Assembly (NCBI RefSeq): GCF_036850765.1
Contig: NC_089491.1
Coordinates: forward strand, 131,308,266 to 131,372,265
Direction of reading: 5' to 3'
Length of the DNA stretch: 64,000 nucleotides
Source: Saccopteryx bilineata
Lineage: Eukaryota > Chordata > Mammalia > Chiroptera > Emballonuridae
Both the position numbers and the translations under genes were made by a program. Of this stretch, positions 1 through 11,020 are shown piece after piece. The notes below the pieces were generated by a model. The model was not told the origin of the DNA and did no database searches. It saw only the letters and a program-made list of their open reading frames with translations. Numbering within the stretch: the stretch's first letter is position 1; the number at the start of each line of letters is the position of its first letter.

Positions 1-628
1 ACGTGGCTTTTTTTCCTGGCAGCTTTTTGGGATCTTTTCTCTATACCTAATGCTATGAATTTTACAGTGGATCTCTCTTCATTAATTTTGCTAGTACTCA
101 GCATACCTTTTCAGTCTGGAAATTCAATTTTTTACTTCTGGGAAATTTTTTTGAACTACTTAGTAATTTCTTCCCCTCCATTTTCTGTTCCCTTTTTTTC
201 TAGCACTCCTATTATTTAGGTATTGGACATATATTGATCATGATCTTTTCTTACCTTACCTCTCCTATTTGCCATATCTGTCTTTTTATTATAATTTGAA
301 AGGATTACTAATTTTTATATATATTCTACCATTTCTTTTGAGTTTTTAAAAAGAATTTGACTAATATATTTAATTTCTAATAATTGTTTAACACTGCATA
401 TTCCCTTTATACAGCACCCTATTTTTTTATGGATCACATGTTTACTCCTTTCAGATGATAAAGTACGTGTATGTGCAGCCTCCCTGGTTTGCATATGGTC
501 CCCTTGCCCTCAGTTGAACCTGGTGTCCTTTAGTCAAAGTAGCTTTGATAAACCTTCAGAGACAAAACCTCCATTTCTCTTTTGCGAGAGGGATAGTTAC
601 CCACCTTGCCAAGTTAAAGGATGATCTG

Positions 629-770
629 GCAGACTTGTTTTTTTAATTTTAATTTTTTCAATTATAGTTACTTTAGTGTTATTTTGTATTGGGTTTCAGT
701 TGTGCAGCACAGTGGTTAGGCAAGCAAGCATATATATACTTTGCATAGCCCCCCCCCCCCCCCCCCCCCC
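629..770 (-). mobile_element. Fragment of an L1 3' end
   Basis: A T-rich start followed by wording typical of reverse-complemented mammalian L1 3' untranslated sequence (TTTCAG, TGTGCAGCACAGTGGTTAG, then ATATACTTTGCA). It is short and diverged, so the family cannot be named. It ends in the C run at 749-772. Confidence 0.35.
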
Positions 771-772
771 CC
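749..772. repeat. Poly-C run of 24 bases
   Basis: An uninterrupted run of C. Its length is likely to vary between individuals and to be poorly sequenced. The long glycine or proline reading frames across it are by-products. Confidence 0.9.
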
Positions 773-1314
773 GTAGTTTCGGTGCCCACACTGTTTGCTG
801 GGCCAGTCTTGCACTCACGCCAGCTTTCGGTGCTACTCAGTGTTCCCAGGGGCTGAGCCATTGGGGGACAGAACGGTTGCTTCTGGGTTTCCCTCCTCTC
901 CGCCTTAGGGTTCACCTTGCTTGAGTGTGATAACAGCACCCTCACTGCCCTCTCATTTGCTTTCCACAAAATGTTGACACTGTGTTCTTGTCTTCCATTT
1001 TCTTTCCTATGGATTTATGACATTTTTTATAAATGTGTATATTTCATCTATATCTTTAAACAGGACCCTACTAGATTCCTTTAAAGTTAGACTACGGCAA
1101 CATAATCACTGAAAAGAATTCTAGGAGGTTATTTATCATTTGTTTACATATTTGTTAATAATAAACACATTATAAATTAATGAATGGCCCTTTCATAGTA
1201 ATTTTTATTAAAGATTTAAAATTAATTTTTGACAGCCTACTTTCACTAAGGGTTTACTATAAATACACTGTTGGGTAGCTTTGAAAGGTAATTTCTTCTG
1301 CCTTTTTTTTTAAG

Positions 1315-1374
1315 TGGGAAAAGCAAGGAAGAACAATTTCCAGTTACCTCAGCACGAAGCCTTTAATGATGAAG
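1315..1374 (+). CDS. MDM1: MDM1 penultimate coding exon
   Basis: A 60-base exon bounded by an acceptor (polypyrimidine tract then TTTTTAAG) and a donor (GAAG|GTATTT). It begins with the last two bases of a split codon, then reads GKARKNNFQLPQHEAFNDE and leaves one base (G) over. That base joins the AT at the start of the exon at 2813 to make GAT, so the two exons splice in phase. MDM1 is a microtubule-binding protein of centrioles and cilia that restrains centriole duplication. The gene's position just before IL22 on the same strand matches the usual mammalian order. The identification comes from recalled similarity of the C-terminus plus splice phase and synteny. Earlier exons lie left of the window. 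Confidence 0.75.
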
Positions 1375-1529
1375 GTATTTCCATAGTCCCGTAACACAAG
1401 ATAAAGCTATAAGGGTTTATTATATGGCAGGTAGTTCACAACAGTATGATGGTCTTACAGTCCATTGGCACTGTATACTTTACAAAGGACTTCCACAGAT
1501 GTTATTTCTTTTGATCCTTGAAATCTTAT

Positions 1530-1650
1530 GAGGGGGTGAAGTTATTTCCATTTAACAAATGAGTAAACTGGGACCTAAAGCCCTGTGAGTCTTTTTGAGG
1601 ACAGCCAGCTGGATGGTAAGAGATTGAGCCTCACATCACTCTGAGATCTG
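1530..1650 (-). mobile_element. Possible MIR fragment
   Basis: The order 'ccatttaacaaatgagtaaactg' to 'acagccagctgg' resembles a reverse-strand MIR core (fraction-of-text similarity only). It lies in the last MDM1 intron and is strongly decayed. Confidence 0.35.
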
Positions 1651-2158
1651 TACCCTCTCTGTTCTCCACCCTGACTAGGTGGGGGCTCAGGAATTTGGCC
1701 TAGCATTAAAGCCATCATTTTTCCAAATGTGTGTATATATAGTCTTGTCAATTTTCACTTCTCAAAAAAAATACTATTATGGAAAATGAACATTTTTCTT
1801 CTGTGTAGTTTTCATGATGGCAAATTCATTTGCTGCTGATAGTGGCAGGAGGTATTTTGAATTCTTGATGTGAACAACTGAAATTATAATTATTCCTTAG
1901 AAGTATGAAATTCTGAATTTATAATTTTTGGATTTGAAAGTAAATTTGAATTAATGCTTTATGTATTTTAATTTCATGCACATTAAAAGTTTTCTTTTCT
2001 CTTAGCAAGTTTTGGACTTTTTTCAGAATTTAGTGTATTAGAAATCAAGTTGTTCTGTTTTCAGATTCAAATATCTGGGCAATTTGAATCCAGTCCTGTT
2101 TTCTTTTTAATGGAAAACAATGTTTGCAAATAATCGTATAATAGATTTGCTTACTAAG

Positions 2159-2321
2159 GAAAAGGAAGGAGAGTTTCTGGGGCAAAACATAATTAAATCT
2201 ATACCTAGCTGAGTTGCTTTTATCTAGGTAACCGTTGGCTCAATCAGTTTTTCCTTATTGCTTTCCTATTTAAGACTTTTCAAGTGTTTAGATTTTTTTC
2301 TAACACTTCCTACTTAAGAAG
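2159..2321 (+). repeat. Upstream copy of a duplicated MDM1 3' end segment
   Basis: This 163-base block is repeated at 2892-3054, exactly 733 bases further on, with one visible difference (TTAGATTT against TTGGATTT). It carries the last codons of MDM1, the stop codon and the beginning of the 3' UTR, but not the exon's acceptor, so it lies inside the last intron and cannot act as an exon by itself. Near-identity means a recent duplication, gene conversion or an assembly error. Confidence 0.95.
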
Positions 2322-2812
2322 TGAGGAATTTCAGTAATAATGAAAAGATAGCATATTCAAGTCAAATATTATATCTACATTAAGATTATTTTGGAAATGT
2401 GATGTAAGTACCATGTTAAACTATAGCATTTTGTTTTTAAGAAGTTTTAAAAAATGTTTTGCTCAGAACAGCTGTGCTTTTTAAAGTAGGACAGGACAGT
2501 ATGATGATGAATTGTTTCCAGGTAATACTGAAATTGTAAGCCATGTGTTGAGGTAATGACACTGGGATTTCAGGAAGGAAACAGAATGCTCATTTAACAT
2601 TTGAATGGTTGATTTCTGAATATGGTAAACTTGGAAAATTCCTGTGAACTGTTCTCAAAATGTTAGTATCTTATATTTCAATAGATTACTTTTTTCTTTC
2701 AGAGGTAATATTGACATTACAAAGCTTGATGCCTTTACTTTCCTGTTGATGTCATAAAACAATATATTTATAAGAGACATTTTTTGCTCTAACTATAATT
2801 CTTTCCTTGCAG

Positions 2813-2925
2813 ATGATGACAGATTATCTGAGATTTCTGCTCGCTCTGCAGCATCTAGTCTCCGGGCTTTTCAGACTCTGGCACGAGCTCAGAAAAGGAA
2901 GGAGAGTTTCTGGGGCAAAACATAA
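2813..2925 (+). CDS. MDM1: MDM1 last coding exon and stop
   Basis: The exon follows a good acceptor (TTCTTTCCTTGCAG). Completing the split GAT codon, it reads DDRLSEISARSAASSLRAFQ, then TLARAQKRKESFWGKT and a TAA stop at 2923-2925. This serine- and basic-rich tail is what I recall as the conserved C-terminus of vertebrate MDM1. The 3' UTR starts at 2926. AATAAA hexamers that could end the transcript occur near 3634 and 4035, but the real end cannot be fixed from sequence. The final 34 coding bases belong to the duplicated block at 2892-3054. Confidence 0.8.
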
Positions 2926-3054
2926 TTAAATCTATACCTAGCTGAGTTGCTTTTATCTAGGTAACCGTTGGCTCAATCAGTTTTTCCTTATTGCTTTCCT
3001 ATTTAAGACTTTTCAAGTGTTTGGATTTTTTTCTAACACTTCCTACTTAAGAAG
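2892..3054 (+). repeat. Downstream copy of the duplicated MDM1 3' end segment
   Basis: Partner of 2159-2321. This copy is in the functional context: it begins in the last exon and runs 129 bases into the 3' UTR. The two copies lose similarity abruptly on both sides. Confidence 0.95.
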
Positions 3055-3652
3055 AATCATTTGGTTTTTCATAGTCAATTCAATTTACTTGGAAAATTTT
3101 AACACAGGTTCATACAAATTTAACTTTTAAAGAATTCTTTCTACATCTATTCCAAATTATAAAGATACAGATTATTTAGTTCTTCTTCACATGTTCTAAC
3201 TGTTGTATTAAGTGTCATGGATAGCTGGTAGAATTGTGAATTTTAGCTATCCAGAGAATATTCCAAAAAGTGAACAAAGTGAAGTAAAAATTAAGATCCC
3301 AGTGTGAAGTACATATTTTCCTAAAATTGGTATTATTATCTTTATAATTGTAGATATATTGTAAAATGAATTGTTCTTTTAAATTTTTCTGTAGTGTTGT
3401 TTTGTTTTAGTATTTTTGGTGTGTGGTTACAGTGTTAAGATACTTTATTTTAGATCTGAAATACCAGCTATATATATTTTTCTTATTTATGTAACAAAGT
3501 TTGCTGAGAGAATATGTATATTTTTATCTTTGTGTGTATTCTGTTTATATAAGGACTGGCTTACATTTGAATAATGTCTGGATTTTGAAAAATTATTTGT
3601 ATAATGGAAAACCAAAATTTGTAGACATTTCGTAATAAAAATCAAGTATTTC

Positions 3653-4004
3653 TTTTTTTTTTCCTTCTTTTTCCAAGTGAGAGGAGGGGAGATAGAGAGA
3701 CAGACTCCTAGATACATCCCAACCGGGATCCCCCCAGGAACCCTTGTCTGGGGCTGATGCTCTGTCCATCTGGGACCATGTTTGCAACCAAGCTATTTTT
3801 AGCACCTGAGGTGGAGGCTCCATGGAGCCATCCTCAGTGCCTGGAGCTATGGCTGCAGGAGGGGGAGAGAGAGAGAGAAAGGGGAGAGGAAGGAGTGGAG
3901 AAGCAAATGGTCACTTCTCCTTGGTGCCATGACCAGAATTGAACTTCACCAGGACATCCACACGCCAGGCCAATGCTCTACCACTGAGCCAAACAGCCAG
4001 AGGC
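3653..4004 (-). mobile_element. tRNA-derived SINE (older Rhin-like subfamily), reverse strand
   Basis: It starts with the T-rich complement of the A tail and ends with the complement of the tRNA-like head (GCTCTACCACTGAGCCAA). It is flanked by a 14-base target duplication, AAATCAAGTATTTC, at 3639-3652 and 4005-4018. It lies in or just after the MDM1 3' UTR. Its middle contains AGCTATTTTTAGCACCTGAG, which differs from the younger copies in this window. Confidence 0.88.
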
Positions 4005-4017
4005 AAATCAAGTATTT

Positions 4018-4048
4018 CAATTCTGTTTATTTGGAATAAACAGAATTG
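4018..4048. repeat. Perfect 14-base-pair inverted repeat with 3-base loop
   Basis: CAATTCTGTTTATT, loop TGG, then the exact reverse complement AATAAACAGAATTG. The right arm contains an AATAAA hexamer. It directly abuts the SINE's right-hand target duplication, within the probable 3' region of MDM1. Confidence 0.9.
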
Positions 4049-5775
4049 GCTTTTCCAGAATGTTATTATGTGGGACAAATAATTACCTTTTAGAAACATT
4101 CTACTTCAGTTAGTCAAATATTATAGTTCTTTTGCAGGAATCCAAATGCAATGAAGCCAAGTCCACAATATCTTTGCATAAATATAGGGAAAATGTAGAA
4201 TTTCCAAGGCAGAATTATTTTTAAAAAATTTAACAAAACTTTTGGACTATATTTCTGACTATATTTCTTCACTCATAGTACATTTTCTGTTGTCTTAATC
4301 TTGAAAATCATGATAAATTTAATTTTCCCAAAATATAGATTTTATAAAACAATACATAAAATCTTTACCAATAGTATATACATAAAAGGTACTGAAGATA
4401 AGTGTGCTTATTCGTTAGAAAACAAATAATCTGCTCTAAATTTTTCAAATCTGTTCAAATTGGTCAAAAGTGCTTGTTCAAAATCATTGATTCACAGTAA
4501 TTTAGTTTGTTAAAGATCTTGGCATTATTGTGGGGTTATAAAGAACTGTGGGTATACAGGTATTTTTTTACATTCTACTGACTTTTAAAAATTGTTGATT
4601 CAAAAAAGTTACTAAGGCACTAAAGAAGGAAATAAAAGAAATTATTGTATAATTGGATTTTAGAACACAAATCATCTTAGCTTCTGTACAAATGTGTACT
4701 GAGGCATATTGTAAAATAAGTTTGGAAATAAAAGTTGGTTAGTGTAGTTGATTAGGACAGTTTTCAACGGCTGACCACTGATATACACTAAAGAAAAGAA
4801 TTATTAATAGCTAGTTTGCAGGGAACTGTGTAACTCACAGTCTATCTTACCTAAGCTGTAGACTTCAAAGTCTGGGGTCACCCATTGGAATAAGTCACTC
4901 CACATGAATATGAGCTATCGAGTGTTAGATGGATTAGGATATGGTTTTCATGAAGTCCAGGTTATTGCCCCAGTTTCTGTGTGTCAGTTTATCCTTGCAG
5001 TGTGCTACCGACTGCCTCTCAAAAGCCCTCTTCAGTGGCCCAGGAGAGAGAAGAGTGTTGAGGGGTCAGTATTGCTCCATCATTCAGACTAAAAGAGCAA
5101 TTCAAAGGACATGCACTTGAATTGGTGGGCAAGTAGTTTACTTAAGAAATGTTTCATGAAATTTGTTGTTATTTAGGAGCTGAGATGGTTTATTCAATGT
5201 CTTAATCAATTTTATTAAAGTTTACTTTCATGTACAATAAACTGCAATCATTAAAAAATTACAACTCAGTGAGTTTGGAAAGAATGTGTACATTTGGTAA
5301 ACCAACAACACAACTGAGAAACATGTTTTCCATTATCAAAGGTTCCTCATTTCCTTCTGCAGTTCATTCCATCTCTCCACACACTTCACACCCAAATAAA
5401 TATTATAAACTGGTGGTAATAACTTTTGTCGAAGTTGGTATTTCACAAGCTGGGGTGGGGAGAAAATATCAGAATCACAATGGAAGTTTTTCCTCAAATG
5501 CACACACCTACTGTCCCTGTCTACTCCCCCCCTCCACTTCCCCGTAGATGCTGAGATTCCCATTGTCCCTGGTTGAGAACCCAGATGAACGTGCACAAGT
5601 ATGCATACATGGAGATTGTATGTTCATTGTTCATTTCTGCTCTCATCTCTGGATCTCTGGGGATCTGAACTTTTAAGAACTCTTGAAGGATGATTTTGAG
5701 AATTAAGAATAAAAAAGATAGTAAATTGCTTAGTACATGGCAGGAAATGTTACCATGAGACATAAACATAAATAT
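4049..5775. other. Intergenic stretch, nothing recognised
   Basis: AT-rich single-copy-looking DNA. No convincing exon, repeat or RNA gene was seen. The short open frames here have no domain features. Confidence 0.5.
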
Positions 5776-5890
5776 CTTCATTTTACAGATGGGAAAACAC
5801 TCAGATAGATTAAATGACTGGCCCAAGATCTCAGCTGGTAAATTAAATCTAGGTCTTCTTACTCAAAATCTGCCCACACTGCCTACTCCT
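5776..5890 (-). mobile_element. MIR element
   Basis: TTTTACAGATGGGAAAAC followed by GACTGGCCCAAGATCTCAGC and TAGGTCTTCTTACTC is the reverse-strand MIR core in the expected order. It is an old element of about 115 bases. Confidence 0.7.
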
Positions 5891-6499
5891 AAGTGCTAAC
5901 ATTGTGAGTCCTACTGTGATTCAGTTCTCTGGTTGATTCATTTCGGAATTAAAATTTTAACTTTGCTTTCTTAGAAGATAAGTGAAATACCTACCTTTCT
6001 AGTCAGGAAGAAAGAATATATAGGCATATACATATACTGTACAAATGGATTTAACCAGAATGAAACTGAGTTAACATTCAACACAAGTCTGTCCTTACAT
6101 AGAGCAGTGTTGTGGTTGGCTACCCAGGGAGCTCAAGGTTGGATTTTGTATCTTTGTTGTAGTTGTAGACACCCAGAAAATATTTATCCCAGCTTCTGGA
6201 AGTTTACCAAAGGAACAAGTAGTCTAAAATGCAAGTGATCCTAGAGTCATTTACATTTGGTTTTGGAATGTTTTGGGTACTTTTATATGTGGTGGCATCG
6301 GGCCTGTTGGCATGCTCAGGACCCATGCTTTGTCTGACTGCCGCCATCACTCAGTTTCTCTCGGTGAGTCTGCGGCACAAGGGCTACTTCCGGAGAAAGA
6401 ACAGTCTCTCACTGGACTGGCTGTGGTTGTGCCCCGCTGGGCCTGCTCACGTGGGAGCTCTGGGAAGCTGGCCTGTCCCTCTAGTGTAATCCCTGAGTT
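5891..6499. other. Intergenic stretch, nothing recognised
   Basis: No gene or repeat was identified. From about 6280 the sequence becomes more GC-rich than its surroundings. It ends at the target duplication of the following SINE. Confidence 0.4.
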
Positions 6500-6513
6500 A
6501 AAAGCAGGCCAGT

Positions 6514-6883
6514 GGTCGGTAGAGCGTCGGCCTAGCGTGCGGAGGTCCCGGGTTCGATTCCCGGCCAGGGCACACAGGAGAAGCACCCATTTGCTTCTCC
6601 ACCCCTCCGCCACGCTTTCCTCTCTTTCTCTTCCCCTCCCGCAGCGAGGCTCCATTGGAGCAAAGATGGCCCGGGCTCTGGGGATGGCTCTGTGGCCTCT
6701 GCCTCAGGCGCTAGAGTGGCTCTGGTCACAACATGGCGACGCCCAGGATGGGCAGAGCGTCGCCCCATGGTGGGCGTGCCAGGTGGATCCCGGTCGGGCG
6801 CATGCGGGAGTCTGTCTGTCTCTCCCTGTTTCCAGCTTCAGAAAAATGAAAAAAACAAAAAAACAAAAAAACAAAAAACAAAC
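6514..6883 (+). mobile_element. Rhin-type SINE, head slightly truncated
   Basis: It starts inside the tRNA-like head (GGTAGAGCG), keeps the B-box GGTTCGATTCC, the pyrimidine-rich middle and the tail CTTCAGAAAAATG, and ends in an A-rich run with interspersed C. A 14-base target duplication, AAAAGCAGGCCAGT, flanks it at 6500-6513 and 6884-6897. The open reading frames across it are not genes. Confidence 0.92.
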
Positions 6884-7140
6884 AAAAGCAGGCCAGTAGT
6901 ATCGTCAGCCCTTTGGTACTCCACACTAATGTTGATCCTGCACTTGGCTTTGTGTGTGTCTCCTATGGTGAGTGGAGACAGATATACTCAGCCCTTTTTT
7001 CTCTCAGGTTAAGAGACAAACTTCCTTACACTATTTCATGTTTCATTCCCACCCTGGTCTCTACAAGGTCTGCCAAGGAGAACAGCCTTTCTCAAGCAGA
7101 GGGCAGCTCTCCCATAGTACTACCCCTGCTATCAGCAGGT

Positions 7141-7424
7141 AAGAGGGAGAGTAGTCAGAGCAGAGGAAATAGGGAGACAGACTCATGCATGTACCCCAGC
7201 CGGGATCCACCCGGCAGCCCCCATCTGGGGCTGATCCTAAGACCAACTGAGCTACCCTCAGCATCCAGGGCCAACACTTGGACCAACTAAGCCACTAGCT
7301 GCAAGAAGGGAAGAGAGAGAGAAAGGGGAGAGGGAGGGGAAGAGAAGCAGATAGTCATTCACTTCTTATGTGTGCCCTGACCAGGGATTGAACCCTGGAC
7401 ATCCACACGCGAGGCCGAGGCTCT
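7141..7424 (-). mobile_element. tRNA-derived SINE, older subfamily, reverse strand
   Basis: Contains GAGACAGACTC, CCGGGATCCACCCGG, a purine-rich AGAGAGAGAAAGGGGAGAGG block and GAACCCTGGACATCC in reverse-strand SINE order. The outermost part of the head is missing. No clear target duplication was found. Confidence 0.75.
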
Positions 7425-10379
7425 GTGGAGTAGTAATTTTAAAGATGACATCCACTATCTTCACTAAATACTAGTCCCATCCATGCTGTTATGCCCCCGA
7501 CCTATATCAGAGCATATCCTTGGAAACTGAGTAAAAGATGAGGACTAGGGGGCACTCAGGTGCCTTTGGAAGTTGGAGCATGAGCCCAACAGAGCAATAT
7601 TTGGGGAGCTCACAACCAATTTGAACCACCTAATACACAATTTAGATAATGTTGGTAAATTGTTCAGTTTTCTCCACAATATATTTATTCTAAACCTAGT
7701 AGTATTCTCAACCTGTTTTGGGGCCAATTGTTAACTATTCAGAAATTTCGTGAGCAGATTATTAAACCATAAATAGTTTGAAATTTGCCATGGTGGGAGT
7801 ATTTACAGCACAGGAGCGAGCAAATGCTGTGAATCAGGGCTTCCTCCTCAGCTGCCCCCAGGGCAGTTTGCATGCCCACCACTGCAGCCATAACACCACT
7901 CTGGCTTTTCTCTCCATCTCATTTTCTGATAAAATTCATTTTAGGAAAGAGAAAAGAGGCTGCTCAAGATAAGCCACTATAAATTTACCCTACCATTTAC
8001 CTATTCTTTGGCTTATAGAAATAAAGTACTTTGATTTAGTTTCCTTTCTTAGCTGAAGTTCACCAAGCAAATAAAAACAGTCCACAAGTAGCAATAGACT
8101 GTAGAGGGAAACTATGCCTAAACCACCCACAGAACTGACCAGAGACAGATGGGGCCTGGAAACTGTAATTCCAGGTAATTTTGATATTCAGGCAGTTGGG
8201 AACCACTGGCTTAGGGTTATATTAAGTTTGAGCAAGCTGGTTTGAGCCTGTGTACCTCACCTACAAAATTTACAATTCAGTGGCTTAAAGCCTGTGGAGG
8301 TGTTTTATCTAGTTAATGTGATGTAATTAAAAATGTTAGTTCTAAAAAAAATAAAGTGATGTCAGCTTAATATTAAAAAAAATGTTAGTTCTATTGTGTT
8401 GAAGGCCAATTTTCTCTAACACAATGGGGAAAAAGGCATATTTCAGAGAGGCAAAGGTTAAATCTGGAAAGCAGGAGGCAGTGCATCCTAAAATTGTGGC
8501 ATCTGGCATCGTAGCCCTATCTGTGATGACCTACATTCAGCGCACACACAGGCAGTTCGAGGCAGGGGTGGCTGATATGATTTGTCTACTTCCGTTATGT
8601 GGTAAAGCAAAAAAGTCTGTGACTACGCTCTTGTGACTCAGCCACTCTAGAAGGTGGAATCAATTACCTAGCATATGCAAACTATATTAGTGTAACCATG
8701 AATTGTAGATGTTATCAGGTGTGAGTCAGGCAATGGGGAGATAAAGGACCCACTATAATTACTGATGAAAGGAAAGATAGTAAGGTTGGTCCCTGAATGA
8801 ATGTGCAGCCAATATCAAAGATTTCCTATCTTGCTTCAAGTTATTTTTTTTAAAAGATGCACTAAAAGTCTTATAATTTCAGGAAGAAAATGTAGATTAA
8901 ATATAAGATGCCACACTATGGGAAAATATAGAAGCTTTGCACTCATAAATTCAATTATAGTCAGTTTGGGCATGTCACTCAGGAAAATTTTGCCCACAAT
9001 GAGTATTTTCACATTTGGTGTTCCCATTAAAAACAGTTAAGGTTCAGGAGAAACCGAAAATATTAAAAAGTGGTTTTTGTGTCATACTTACACTTTTGGT
9101 TCCTAAAGAACCAATAATGTTATAAACCTTAAATTGTAATTTTGCATTACTACATCTGAAGTGCTTTAGTATAACCTGGCATAAACAATCAACCTAAATT
9201 GATCGTAAATTAATTACTGCAAATGGTAGCTCTCAAGACTTGAGAACCCTCACGGATCCATGCTCTAAGAGCATGGCAGTATCTTCCATCATTGGGAATC
9301 AAAATGTGAGAACCAAGAAAAACAGTTTCATTCTGATTTGTTCTTCTAATCTGAAGAAATATAAAAATAGAGAATAGTAGGGACTATCAGTATGTTTAGT
9401 ACTGAACAGATACAATAGTCACTACTGAAAGAATATAATAAAAATAAAACTTAGATGCTAAGTACTTTTGATTAGAGAAGCTCCTGGAAAAACATCTGCT
9501 GACTTTCATTTTATAAATTGTGATTAGCTTGTTCATTTATTCTTTAAAACTGCATGCAGAACTTGCACAGATATTTTCTGCTATGCACAACACATTCATC
9601 TAGTGTTTCTTCAGCTTCAGATAATAATTCACTTAATCTTAAGACAGTCTCAAATTGCAATAAATTACTAGACATTTAGCAATTGTTTCCTGTGAATTCT
9701 ATATAAGGAAAGAGATCATTTCTTCATACATGCTGCATGAATTCTCAAATTTTCTATGACAGTTTTCCATTTCTTCTCTCTAAAGTTCAGCATATCCAGC
9801 AAGTGAGTTTGCCTCTTCTTTTCCTGTGTCAGGTTCCCTTTGTTAAACTCTTAGTTGCTAATAATGAAAAATCCAAGTCACAATAAATATGCTATGTGTG
9901 GTTTGTGTGTGCATGTGTATGTGTTTATGTGTGCTAATAACACACCAACCCACTGCCATGTGTCATTTACTGCAGCTGTTTTATTCACATTAATTAAAAT
10001 AAAAACATAACAAATCTTGTAAACTTATCCCTCTGTCAAAACCAACCTGCTTTAAAGAACGTTTGCCAAGTCTTTGCTTTCTGGTTTTCCATGGGTCCAA
10101 GGCACTGGTTAATGCTAAACTCATCTTTTCCATGGAGTCTGCAAGGTGTCTCAAATCCAGACTTGGTGATGATAGAAGGTCAAATGTGTTGAGTATATTA
10201 CCATATTTTCCTCTGGCTGAATAAGTCAATTTCCACAAGACTTCCTATTAATATATTTACTTAATAATCTTAACAATATTTACTTAACAATCTTAACAAG
10301 ACCACAAAGAAGCTTAGAAACACCCATAAGTGTTCATTTAAACAGAGCATATACACTTGGGTCAAACAAAGGAGTGTTT
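7425..10379. other. Intergenic stretch with scattered old repeats
   Basis: No gene was recognised. The part 7780-8216 looks like a decayed DNA transposon: CCATGGTGG wording near 7787 that recurs near 21444, and an end-like GGGAACCACTGG at about 8203. A tiny retroposed insert is listed separately at 8329-8393. The rest is AT-rich and featureless to me. Confidence 0.4.
8329..8393 (+). mobile_element. Minute retroposed mRNA 3' end with target duplication
   Basis: The 16-base string AAAAATGTTAGTTCTA occurs at 8329-8344 and again at 8378-8393. Between the copies lie about 33 bases holding AATAAA (8350-8355), some 20 further bases and then an A run. This is the layout of an extremely 5'-truncated processed retrocopy made by L1 machinery: poly(A) signal, short spacer, A tail, target duplication. 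The source gene cannot be told from so few bases. Confidence 0.5.
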
Positions 10380-10382
10380 GAA

Positions 10383-10580
10383 TATTGATTCTGCCACTTG
10401 TTAGCTGTGTGATCCTGGGCATGCTACCTAATCACACTGGGCTCCAATTAGTGAGTATGTTAAATAGGGATAATAATAAGTTGTCTCAAATAGTTATTGT
10501 GAGAATTAAATAATTTTAAGCATGCAATGCACTTAATATGGGCACATAGAATTCAATAATTATAACTATTATTGTTATTT
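10383..10580 (+). mobile_element. MIR element
   Basis: GATTCTGCCACTTGTTAGCT, TGTGATCCTGGGCATGCTACC, GGGATAATAATAAG and TGAGAATTAAATAATT follow the MIR consensus in order on the + strand. Confidence 0.8.
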
Positions 10581-10689
10581 TCCTTCTTGTTTTATAAAAT
10601 TGCTGTATTTTAAAAGAAAGTGAAGGATACCAGGAGAAATAAAAGTCAATTTAGTATTTCAAGTGATAGATACATGAATTCCAAACTGC

Positions 10690-11020
10690 CCTTTTGCTGT
10701 TCTGCTTGGCTGCCTGACCCCACCCTTAATTACCGGACAATTGCCCCTGGGACAAAGGAACTCCAGGAAGCTGGTCAATCACCCCAATGAAGAGTATTAC
10801 AGAAAGCCGAACACACCCTTGCTCGAGGCTATCCCCGACCCTATAAAGTTTTACCTCAGTCTGTTTTCGGTGCTCTTCTCACCAAGTGAAGTGCCCAGCA
10901 GGGTTCCTTTCTTCCTTTCAGTAAAGCCTGTTACTCTGGTCCTGCGGACTCCCATGGATTCCAACATCAAGCAAGGGAGACAGGAGTTAGGGCAGTGACC
11001 TAAGGGCCAGGAGGGCCGCC
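10690..11020 (+). mobile_element. Possible solitary LTR fragment of an endogenous retrovirus
   Basis: A GC-richer block with LTR-like order: a TATA-like CCCTATAAAGTTT at about 10840, a pyrimidine-rich stretch, a poly(A)-signal-like CAGTAAAGCC near 10920, then GGTCCTGCGGACTCCC. The boundaries and any target duplication are not clear, and a promoter of another kind is not excluded. Confidence 0.4.

Larger units (their letters stand above)
1..1314 (+). other. MDM1: MDM1 intron, left part
   Basis: This AT-rich stretch precedes the first recognised MDM1 exon and should be intron. No exon with a matching splice phase was recognised here. The region 629-770 looks like the reverse-complemented 3' end of an old L1, and a 24-base C run follows. 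One open frame near 457-622 lacks a good donor site and is not called an exon. Confidence 0.5.

Noticed and set aside
457..622. Open frame of about 55 codons that could be another MDM1 exon
   Set aside because: It follows an acceptor-like TTTCAG, but no good donor lies before the stop and I do not recognise the peptide as MDM1.
679..969. Reading frames with poly-Gly or poly-Pro across the C run
   Set aside because: They are created by the homopolymer and show no conserved domain.
6273..6899. 208-codon frame and its overlapping partners
   Set aside because: It mostly translates the Rhin-type SINE. The same peptides recur wherever the SINE occurs.
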